Positions 1 through 7,035 of a stretch of DNA of 53,292 bases are shown here, piece after piece. Every line of letters begins with the position of its first letter. The stretch's first letter is position 1. The position numbers were made by a program, and so were the translations under genes. Below the pieces are notes generated by a model. The model did no database searches. It had not been told where the DNA came from and saw only the letters and a list, made by a program, of their open reading frames with translations. The stretch comes from Nocardioidaceae bacterium (lineage in GTDB: Bacteria; Actinomycetota; Actinomycetes; Propionibacteriales; Nocardioidaceae), in NCBI GenBank assembly GCA_029266455.1, contig JAQSWV010000029.1:1-53292 (forward strand), given 5' to 3'.

Positions 1-1406
1 TCATCGACGGCGATGACACCGGTGGCGGCGAACAACGCATCGACACCGGTTGCCGACGTGATCGCGCCGGCGGTGTGCGACTTCCCGGCGAGCCGACCGG
101 CCTCGGAGGTGCCCGCCCGGACAGCCAGCAGCGGCTTGCGCCGGGAGAAGCGCGACGCGAGCCGCGCGAACTTGGCCGGGTTGCCGAACGACTCGAGGTA
201 GAGCACGGCAGCAGTCACCTCAGGATCATCGGTCCAGGCCGCCAGCAGGTCGTTGCTCGAGACGTCGGCCTTGTTGCCGAGAGAGACCAGGACAGAGACG
301 CCCAACCCGACGTGGCGTGCCGCGTCGACCAGAGCGATGCCCACACCACCCGACTGCACGCCGATGGCGACGCCGCCGGGTGGCGGCTGAATACAGCCGA
401 AAGTGGCGTTCAGACGGACGTCTGAGGCGGTGTTGAGCACCCCGAGACAGTTGGGTCCGACGACGCGCAGGCCGCCGGTCAACGCATGCGCCACCATGTC
501 CTGCTGCGCTGAACGCCCGCTTGGCCCAGCCTCCGCCAAGCCGGCGCTGAGGATCACCATGGCTCCGACATGTGAATGGCACGCGTCGTCGACAACTTCC
601 GCCAGCCTTGGGGCTGGAACGGCCACCACCGCGAGGTCCACCCGATCGGGCACCGAGCCCAGGTCGGGATACGAGGCCACGGCACCGATCGCGTGAGTGG
701 CCGGGTTGACCGCCACCACCTGCCCGGTGAAGCCGCCGGCGAGGACGTTCTCGAGCACCTCGCGGCCGATACCTCCCCGCCGTCGCCCAGCGCCGACGAC
801 GGCGACTGTGCGTGGCGCCAGCAGTGGCCGCAGGGACTGGGCCTCGGCCTGACGTTCTCGAGCGTCCATCGCCTCGAGAGTCGTGTCGGTGACCTCGGTC
901 GCCATCTGGACGGTGGCGATGCCTCCGTCGTTGTGGCGCACGACTGTGTAGCCGGCGTCGACGAAGACGCGCAGCATCGGGACATTGTGTCCCAGCACCT
1001 CGGCCTCGAAGGTCGTGACACCCCGTCGCCGCTGGGTGGCCGCGAGGTTCGTGAGCAGCAGGGTGCCCACGCCGTGACCTTGCATGGCGTCCTCGACCAT
1101 GAAGGCCACCTCGGCCACGCCAGGCTCCACGTCCTCGGCCGCCGCCATGCCGACAACAGCGCCCTCCACCTCCAGCACGAGCGCCCTCGCACTGACATCG
1201 TCCGCCGCACACAACCGGTGGGCATAGGCATCGGCCTGGGTCCGACCGGCACTGAAGAAGCGCCGGTAGAGGCTCTCCTCGGAGCTGCGCTCCGCCAGGC
1301 CGTGCAGGGCCTGCTCGTCGGCCTCGCGGAGCGGGCGGATGATGCCCAAGTGTCCGTCGGCGAGAAGCACCGGGACGACTCCGGTGCCGGGCATCGCGCG
1401 GATCAT
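1..1406 (-). CDS. GNAT acetyltransferase / NDP-forming acyl-CoA synthetase fusion (3' end outside window)
   Basis: The reverse frame stays open from ATG at 1406 to the window edge, about 468 codons. The N-terminal ~170 residues are a GNAT acetyltransferase (HLGIIRPLREAD start, acetyl-CoA loop near GHGVGTLLL). A CoA-binding Rossmann domain follows (TVAVVGAGRRRGG), then a succinyl-CoA-ligase-like domain with GPNCLG, NKADVS, YLESFGNP and KSHTAG, whose His is the phosphohistidine position in this superfamily. The ATP-grasp half lies beyond the window; intact relatives are near 900 residues. Such proteins form acyl-CoA from acid and ATP, or act as Pat-type protein lysine acetyltransferases when the synthetase half is inactive. 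The catalytic His here suggests the synthetase is active. The ATG overlaps the stop of the upstream nitroreductase gene by four bases (ATGA), so the two are probably translationally coupled. The long + strand frames over this gene are shadows. Confidence 0.9.
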   Translation of the reverse strand, partial: MIRAMPGTGVVPVLLADGHLGIIRPLREADEQALHGLAERSSEESLYRRFFSAGRTQADAYAHRLCAADDVSARALVLEVEGAVVGMAAAEDVEPGVAEVAFMVEDAMQGHGVGTLLLTNLAATQRRRGVTTFEAEVLGHNVPMLRVFVDAGYTVVRHNDGGIATVQMATEVTDTTLEAMDARERQAEAQSLRPLLAPRTVAVVGAGRRRGGIGREVLENVLAGGFTGQVVAVNPATHAIGAVASYPDLGSVPDRVDLAVVAVPAPRLAEVVDDACHSHVGAMVILSAGLAEAGPSGRSAQQDMVAHALTGGLRVVGPNCLGVLNTASDVRLNATFGCIQPPPGGVAIGVQSGGVGIALVDAARHVGLGVSVLVSLGNKADVSSNDLLAAWTDDPEVTAAVLYLESFGNPAKFARLASRFSRRKPLLAVRAGTSEAGRLAGKSHTAGAITSATGVDALFAATGVIAVD

Positions 1407-2401
1407 CGGGCTGCCTCCGCAGGCCACCGGCTGAGCACCTGGTCGAGACGCCGGCGGGGAGTCTCGGGAAGCGGGTCGAGCGACGCAGGCAACCAGCCCA
1501 CTCGGATGAGCACCTGCGGGATCCAGCAGCCGCCCAGCAGCTCGTCGCGGACCATCCGCCTGGTGGTCTCCACCTCGAGAGGCTGGGTGATGGGGCACGT
1601 GGCGAGACCCATCGCGGTGCCGGTCAACAGCACAGCGCTGAGCGACTCTCCGGCCAGAAGCTGCGACCGCACGTCATCGGACGTGGTGGCGAGCACGAGC
1701 AACTGGTCGGCATCATCGGCGTCAACGGCTGGGTCACCCTCGACAACCTCGGCCGCTGGAAAGGCCCGGAGCGCCCTATTCGCGGCGGGACCTGCCGGAA
1801 CGTTGCCGGCCGGGACTCCGTCGTCGGCAAGACGCCCCCGTCCGGACCACTCGATGAGCTCGGCCCGGTACGCGGGGGAGCCGTTCTGTCGGGCCGCGGC
1901 CTCGACGGCGGCATCGAGAAGGTGGCTCCGTACGCCGGGCTCGCTTGCGTCCGCGAGCATGCCGCCGTTCTCTTGCGCCGCAGTCGCCAGGCGATCGAGG
2001 AACGGGGTCGAAACGGACCAGCCGCTCAGCAGCCGGCGCTCCGAGCGCCTGCGCGTGATCGCTGCCGCCAGCTTGACGTCCTCGTCGCTCGGAGTCATGG
2101 GCGCCATGTCGACACTCGCAATGTGGCCGGGATGTCTCGGGTCGGGCAGCCGGTGCACCCAGGAGGCCCAGCCGGCAGCGGCAAGAGCGATCCGCAGATG
2201 ATGCAGCGCGGTACCGCAGCTGATCACCAGGTCGCGACCATCGGGGTCGACCTGCCCGAGGCGGCGAGAGGGGTCCGCCAACAACTGGATGGTGTGCTCG
2301 GTCGTCCGCCACTGCCACGGTTGAGAGTTGTGCACCGATGGTGCGCGGCATGCAAGTGCGATCGCGGCTTGCTTCGTCGCCAGGTCTGGACGACTTGTCA
2401 T
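1403..2401 (-). CDS. Acg-family nitroreductase-like protein
   Basis: This 332-residue protein starts ATKQAAIALACRAPS and carries the APSVHNSQPWQW motif of the Acg subgroup of FMN-type nitroreductases, which includes the mycobacterial DosR-regulon proteins Rv2032 and Rv3131. Length matches the subgroup, about 330 residues. The two halves each resemble a degenerate nitroreductase domain, and such proteins may sequester rather than turn over flavin, so the catalytic role is uncertain. It is the first gene of a leftward two-gene operon with the GNAT/acyl-CoA synthetase (4-bp overlap). Its upstream region, shared with the divergent alcohol dehydrogenase, carries two tandem GGG-N8-CCC/TCC dyads of DosR-box geometry, which fits hypoxia or nitrosative stress control by analogy. 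No strong ribosome-binding site precedes the ATG. Confidence 0.88.
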   Translation of the reverse strand: MTSRPDLATKQAAIALACRAPSVHNSQPWQWRTTEHTIQLLADPSRRLGQVDPDGRDLVISCGTALHHLRIALAAAGWASWVHRLPDPRHPGHIASVDMAPMTPSDEDVKLAAAITRRRSERRLLSGWSVSTPFLDRLATAAQENGGMLADASEPGVRSHLLDAAVEAAARQNGSPAYRAELIEWSGRGRLADDGVPAGNVPAGPAANRALRAFPAAEVVEGDPAVDADDADQLLVLATTSDDVRSQLLAGESLSAVLLTGTAMGLATCPITQPLEVETTRRMVRDELLGGCWIPQVLIRVGWLPASLDPLPETPRRRLDQVLSRWPAEAAR

Positions 2402-2479
2402 GGGTCACCGTCCCGGTTGGCGGGTCGAGCGTCATCGGACTGCTGGTCCCAATGTGCTCGACTGAGCCGCTCCCCACGA

Positions 2480-2513
2480 GGGCACAAAGGCCCTGCCTGG
2501 GGCCAGATGGTCC
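2480..2513. promoter_or_regulatory. Tandem DosR/DevR-like boxes
   Basis: Two 14-bp imperfect dyads, GGGCACAAAGGCCC (2480-2493) and GGGCCAGATGGTCC (2500-2513), lie with centres 20 bp apart, about 80-110 bp upstream of the nitroreductase ATG. The GGG-N8-CCC geometry and the two-helical-turn spacing resemble DosR boxes, which often occur in pairs. Identification is by resemblance only, and no DosR/DosS gene is in the window. Confidence 0.4.
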
Positions 2514-2765
2514 TGGCCAGGAAGACCGCGACAGTCGTCGCCGAGGGCCTGGTCGTGTCGGAGCAGGTCTGATGGTCGCGGTCGGCACCCATACGGGTGG
2601 TCTCGCAGCAACCCAAGCCGCCCTGGTGGGTGGTGTCGCCCGTTCCGCGCCATCTCGCTTGCGCAAGCGTCGTAGCGGTGTCGAGCAACAGCGGTGACAT
2701 TGGTCCTGGAACCCTCGGGGCGTTCGGACCTTATCTGCCGCCGGCCCCTTGGGTTGACTGAGACC

Positions 2766-2779
2766 GGGACGACCGTCCC
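2766..2779. promoter_or_regulatory. DosR/DevR-like box upstream of alcohol dehydrogenase
   Basis: GGGACGACCGTCCC has perfect 5-bp arms GGGAC/GTCCC around a 4-bp spacer, the same arms and spacing as the DosR core GGGAC-N4-GTCCC. It ends 50 bp before the dehydrogenase ATG at 2830, a position suited to a class of activator sites at or near -35. Confidence 0.45.
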
Positions 2780-2829
2780 CGGGCAGGCGCGTGGACGCGG
2801 AGCCCGAACGCACTGCATGAGGAGACATC

Positions 2830-3840
2830 ATGAAGGCTGCCGTTGTCCCAGAGCTCGGCGCTCGGCTGGAGATTCGTGACGTTCCGGTCGGTGAGCCGGA
2901 GGCCGGCCAGGTGCTGGTCAAGATCGAGGCGAGCGGCCTGTGTCACACCGATATTCATGCCGCGCGTGGCGATTGGCCGGTCAAGCCGAAGATGCCGCTG
3001 ATCCCCGGACACGAGGGTGTCGGCACCGTGGTCGCCGTCGGGACCGGGAGCTCGCCGGTCGCGGTGGGCGACCGCGTCGCCTTGCCCTGGCTCGGTCACG
3101 CCTGCGGCCACTGTCGCTACTGCGTGACCGGCTGGGAGACCTACTGCCCGACGCCGCAGTACATGGGCTACACCATCGACGGCAGCTATGCGGAGTATGC
3201 GATCGGCTACGCCAGCCATGCCGTCAAGGTGCCGGACGGCGTGTCGTCGTTCGACGCAGCACCTATCACTTGTGCCGGCGTCACGACGTACAAGGCGCTC
3301 AAGGTGGCGCATCCGCAACCCACCGAGACAGCCATGGTCGTCGGCATCGGAGGACTCGGCCACCTCGCACTGCAGTACGCCGATATCTTCGGGACGCGCA
3401 CCATTGCCGTGGATGTCGAGGACGACAAGCTGCAGCTGGCCAAGGAGCTCGGGGCCGACCACGTTATCGACGGGCGTGGCAACCAGCGGGCCGAGACCGA
3501 CGCGCTCGGTGGCGTGGACGTCGCCGTCGTGACGGTGCCCTCACCCGCCTCGATGCGGATCGCGCACGCATCCCTGAATCCCAACGGCCGGCTCGTCCTG
3601 GTGGGACTGCCTGCCGACAACCGGCTGGAGCTGCCAGTCTTCGAGACGGTCCTCAAAGGCATCTCGGTCATCGGGTCGCTGGTGGGTACCCGCAACGACC
3701 TGGCCGAGTGCTTTGACATGCATGCCCAGGGGCGAACCAGGGTGATCGCCGAGACACGACAGCTTGAGGACGTCAACGACTGCTTCGAGGACGTACTCGC
3801 TGGACGCGTCCCCGCCAGGCTCGTGTTCGACCTGAGCTGA
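2830..3840 (+). CDS. Zinc-dependent alcohol dehydrogenase (AdhP type)
   Basis: This 336-residue medium-chain dehydrogenase interconverts alcohols and aldehydes with NAD(P). The catalytic zinc site is visible as GLCHTDIHAARGDW and PGHEGVG, and the structural zinc site as CGHCRYC followed by ETYC. The nucleotide-binding loop is VVGIGGLGHLAL in the second half. Length and motif order match the AdhP/AdhA group. The ATG at 2830 is preceded by GAGGAG at a good distance. It stands alone on the + strand, divergent from the Acg nitroreductase/GNAT operon, with a DosR-like dyad 50 bp upstream. A role in recycling reduced cofactor under low oxygen would fit, but the substrate cannot be told from sequence. 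Confidence 0.95.
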   Translation: MKAAVVPELGARLEIRDVPVGEPEAGQVLVKIEASGLCHTDIHAARGDWPVKPKMPLIPGHEGVGTVVAVGTGSSPVAVGDRVALPWLGHACGHCRYCVTGWETYCPTPQYMGYTIDGSYAEYAIGYASHAVKVPDGVSSFDAAPITCAGVTTYKALKVAHPQPTETAMVVGIGGLGHLALQYADIFGTRTIAVDVEDDKLQLAKELGADHVIDGRGNQRAETDALGGVDVAVVTVPSPASMRIAHASLNPNGRLVLVGLPADNRLELPVFETVLKGISVIGSLVGTRNDLAECFDMHAQGRTRVIAETRQLEDVNDCFEDVLAGRVPARLVFDLS

Positions 3841-4179
3841 GCCGCCTCGTCGAGTGGGGACGCGGTTGCGGCCTGTGCTCACTCACCAGTGCTGTGTCTG
3901 GGCAGTGCGCTCGACGCCGGATGGGGAGTCAGAGCACGGTGTCGCCCGGGCTCGCCGGCCCGCACGGGACCTGGTGGGTGGTGGTCTCGCTCCCGCGCTG
4001 ACATGTATGTCACGGTGCCGGCCGGGCTTCGACGTACGCGGGACGATCTCACTAGCGATACCCACCGCGCGACGGTCATCCCCGAACCGAACGCACCCGT
4101 GCGCCTGACTTCATCGGCACAGGCCGCTGTGCCACCATGTGGACGCCACGGGCGGCGGGCAGTGGGGAGCGAAGAGCTC
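3841..4179. other. Gene-free leader region upstream of the MMPL/YhgE operon
   Basis: The MMPL reading frame stays open upstream to 3889, but that 97-residue extension matches no transporter sequence and lacks a membrane start. I read it as untranslated. The region contains the GGCACAG dyad at 4116-4133 and presumably the operon promoter. No other gene is supported. Confidence 0.6.
4116..4133. promoter_or_regulatory. 7-bp-arm inverted repeat upstream of the MMPL gene
   Basis: GGCACAG-GCCG-CTGTGCC is a perfect 7-bp-arm dyad about 47 bp before the chosen MMPL start at 4180. It could be an operator for a repressor or an mRNA hairpin. No regulator gene is adjacent. Confidence 0.35.
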
Positions 4180-7035
4180 ATGTCCATCATGCTGTACCGG
4201 CTGGGCCTGACCATCGCCCGCCGTCGAGGGTTGTTCATCGGCGTCTGGATGGTCGTGCTCACCGGGATCGTGGGTGCCTCGGTGGCGCTGGGGGACAACT
4301 ACGACGATACCTTCACCGTTCCGGGCACGCAGTCGCAGCAGGGTCAGGACCTGCTGCTCGATCGGTTCAACCAGTCTGGGACGAGCGCCCAGATCTTGTT
4401 CACAGCAGCGAGCGGCAAGATCACCGACTCCGCGAACGCCTCAGCGGTGAAGCGGTTGGCGCACCGGGTCGATGAGGTCGAGCACGTGAGCATGAGCAAC
4501 CCGCTGGCTGCTGACGATCCGGTGATCTCGCCCGACGGCCGGTCGACCCTGGGACAGGCGCTGTTCGCGCAGCAGCTCCCCTCCGAGCGGACGCTTGACG
4601 GGGTGCAGGTGGCGGGGGCATCGGGTTCCGGGTCGCCTGTCACCACCGACGTTGGCGGTGACGCGTACAAGAGCACCGCCGACGAGAGCAAGCTCCCGGA
4701 GCTGCTGGGGCTGATGGTGGCGTTCCTGATCCTGTGCATCACGTTCGGTTCTCTCATCACGGCCGGCATGCCGATCCTCACTGCCCTCATCGGGGTGGGA
4801 GTGACACTGAGCGCGGTGGTGGTGACCTCCCAGTTCGTCACCGTTTCGAGCACGTCGCCGACGCTGGCGGAAATGCTGGGTCTTGCGGTGGGCGTCGACT
4901 ACGCGTTGTTCACCCTGTCGCGTTACCGGCGACAGCTGGGCGACGGGGTGCCTCCGGGCGAGGCGATGGGGCGCGCGCTGGCCACCGCCGGCAGCGCTGT
5001 CGTGTTCGCGGGCGCCACCGTGGTCATCGCCCTTACGGGGCTCACCGTGGCGGGCATCCCTGTGCTCACCGTGATGGGTCTCGCGGCGGCGGTGGCGGTG
5101 ACCGTTGCCGTGCTGGTCGCGCTCACCCTGCTCCCGGCCATTGCGCTGCTCTTCGGCTCGAGGCTTCGCCCGCGTGCGCGCCGGCGGGGGTTGCCGGGGC
5201 GACGACACCGGCCGGCAAACAGGACGCGCGGCGGTGTCTCGACCCGGTGGGTGACACTCGTCTCGCGCCATCCAGTTCTGACGATCGGGACGGTCGTGGC
5301 CGCCCTGCTCGTCGTCGCTGTCCCGGCGACCAGCCTTGAGCTCGCTCTGCCGGACAACAGCACGGCGCCCGAGGCGTCCCCGGAACGGCAGACCTACGAC
5401 GCCATCACCAAGGCATTGGGGGAGGGCTACAACGCTCCTCTGACGCTGACCGCGGGAGTCATCACAAGCAGCGACCCGGTGAGCACCGTCGACAAGCTGG
5501 CCAAGGCGGTTGGCAACGTGAACGGTGTCGTGGCCGTGACCCAGGCGACTCCCAACGAGGGCGGCGACACCGCCCTCATTCAGGCCATACCCAAGGCGGG
5601 ACAGACCGCTGAGTCAACCGCGACGTTGGTGGCCCAGCTGCGAGAGCGCAGCCCTGGTTGGGAGAACCAGTATGACGTGGACGAGATCCTCGTCACCGGG
5701 CCCACCGCCATCAACATCGACGTGTCCGACCGACTCACCGAGGCACTGCTGCCCTTCGCCTGCATCGTCATCGGCCTGTCGCTGCTGTTGCTGATGGTGG
5801 TGTTCCGATCAGTAGCGGTGCCGGTCAAGGCCACGCTCGGGTACCTGCTCTCTGTCGGGGCTGCGCTTGGCGCCGTGGTGGCGGTGTTTCAGTGGGGATG
5901 GCTCGACGCCTGGGCGCCGGGATTGTCGGAGGGGCCGATCGTGAGCTTCCTGCCCATCTTCCTGATGGGCGTTCTGTTCGGCTTGGCCATGGACTACGAG
6001 ATGTTTCTCGTCTCAGCGATGCGCGAGGACTTCGTCTCCACCCGCGACCCGCGCACGGCCGTGGTCAACGGGTTTCGCGCCTCCTCAGTGGTCGTCACGG
6101 CCGCCGCGCTGATCATGGTCAGCGTCTTCGTGGCCTTCATCCCCAACGGCTCGAGCACCATCAAACCGATCGCGTTCGGCCTCGCCGTCGGCGTCTTCGT
6201 TGACGCCTTCCTGGTCCGGATGACCCTGGTCCCAGCGATCCTGGTACTGCTTGGTCGTCACGCGTGGTGGCTGCCGTCATGGCTTGAGCGCCGGTTGCCG
6301 TCGGTCGACGTGGAGGGCGCGGCCATGCACCGCCGGGTCGAGTACCAGCGGTGGGACGAGGCGCATGGGCCTGCTGCCGTTCGCGCGACCGACCTTGTCG
6401 TGTCGGCCGCCGCCGACGCCCTGGCCATCACTGTCGCACCGGGACAGGTCGCCACAATTGACGTCCCGTCCGACGTGGACCCGGTCGAGCTCGGGCTGGT
6501 GTTGGTGGGACGACGACGCCCAATCGCTGGTGAGCTCGTCATAGATGGACTGCTGTTGCCGGAGCAGGCATCCGCTGTGCAGCAGACGACCGCCTTTATC
6601 GAGGTGGGTCGACCCGGCGACGAGGTGCAGTCCTTGGAGGAGCAGATCGAGTCAAGAGCCCAGGTCACCGTGCGGTCGCGGCGCCATCGGCACGCTCTCG
6701 TACAGACGGCCAAGGCGCTCGTTGAACGACTGGGCGAGACGGTCGTCGGCGCGAGCACACCGCCGACCGTTGCCCGGACGGCACAGGCCGCTGCCCTGGA
6801 GACGGCGCTCGCCGTGGCCGGAGGGGCCCGACTTGTGGTGGTGGCTCCGCTCGACGCCACAGACCCCGATCTGGCGGCCATAGGGGCACGACTGGCCGAG
6901 GCTCTCAGTGGGGAGGACGTCACCGTGGCGCTCATCGCCGGCACCCCGTCACCGTCGTTACACCTGCGCCAGCCGGTGCGGGACCGCGGAGAAACCGCAG
7001 CCGAGGAGACCTCAGTCGAGGAGACGCGATCGTGA
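4180..7035 (+). CDS. MMPL/RND exporter with C-terminal degenerate ABC-ATPase-like domain
   Basis: This 952-residue protein starts at ATG 4180 (MSIMLYRLG), with GGGAG about 11 bases upstream. Residues 1 to ~715 form a two-lobe MMPL transporter. Both lobes carry the family's intramembrane Asp signature: GVDYALFTLSRYR in lobe 1 and AMDYEMFLVSAMRE in lobe 2. MMPL proteins export lipids or drugs using the proton gradient. Residues ~730-925 are extra. A stretch reading GRRRPIAGELVIDG aligns by eye with the post-Walker-A part of ABC ATPases, and ARLVVVAPLDATDPDL sits where Walker B and the D-loop would be, but Walker A and the signature are gone. I call it a pseudo-ABC domain, by inference. The next gene starts inside this stop codon (GTGA), so the exporter and the YhgE/Pip protein probably work together. 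Confidence 0.9.
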   Translation: MSIMLYRLGLTIARRRGLFIGVWMVVLTGIVGASVALGDNYDDTFTVPGTQSQQGQDLLLDRFNQSGTSAQILFTAASGKITDSANASAVKRLAHRVDEVEHVSMSNPLAADDPVISPDGRSTLGQALFAQQLPSERTLDGVQVAGASGSGSPVTTDVGGDAYKSTADESKLPELLGLMVAFLILCITFGSLITAGMPILTALIGVGVTLSAVVVTSQFVTVSSTSPTLAEMLGLAVGVDYALFTLSRYRRQLGDGVPPGEAMGRALATAGSAVVFAGATVVIALTGLTVAGIPVLTVMGLAAAVAVTVAVLVALTLLPAIALLFGSRLRPRARRRGLPGRRHRPANRTRGGVSTRWVTLVSRHPVLTIGTVVAALLVVAVPATSLELALPDNSTAPEASPERQTYDAITKALGEGYNAPLTLTAGVITSSDPVSTVDKLAKAVGNVNGVVAVTQATPNEGGDTALIQAIPKAGQTAESTATLVAQLRERSPGWENQYDVDEILVTGPTAINIDVSDRLTEALLPFACIVIGLSLLLLMVVFRSVAVPVKATLGYLLSVGAALGAVVAVFQWGWLDAWAPGLSEGPIVSFLPIFLMGVLFGLAMDYEMFLVSAMREDFVSTRDPRTAVVNGFRASSVVVTAAALIMVSVFVAFIPNGSSTIKPIAFGLAVGVFVDAFLVRMTLVPAILVLLGRHAWWLPSWLERRLPSVDVEGAAMHRRVEYQRWDEAHGPAAVRATDLVVSAAADALAITVAPGQVATIDVPSDVDPVELGLVLVGRRRPIAGELVIDGLLLPEQASAVQQTTAFIEVGRPGDEVQSLEEQIESRAQVTVRSRRHRHALVQTAKALVERLGETVVGASTPPTVARTAQAAALETALAVAGGARLVVVAPLDATDPDLAAIGARLAEALSGEDVTVALIAGTPSPSLHLRQPVRDRGETAAEETSVEETRS

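Larger units (their letters stand above)
2402..2829. other. Divergent intergenic region between nitroreductase and alcohol dehydrogenase
   Basis: This 428-bp stretch has no convincing gene. Short frames on both strands lack family features. It must hold the promoters of both flanking genes. It contains two tandem DosR-like dyads on the nitroreductase side, one perfect-arm dyad on the dehydrogenase side, and a 14-bp perfect palindrome CGCTTGCGCAAGCG at 2656-2669 of unknown meaning. Confidence 0.7.

Noticed and set aside
576-2201. 541-codon open frame on the + strand
   Set aside because: It lies over the GNAT/acyl-CoA synthetase and nitroreductase genes, has His/Arg/Gly-rich composition and matches no family.
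2656-2669. CGCTTGCGCAAGCG palindrome
   Set aside because: A perfect 14-bp palindrome, but GC-rich and without a known match, so no function is claimed.
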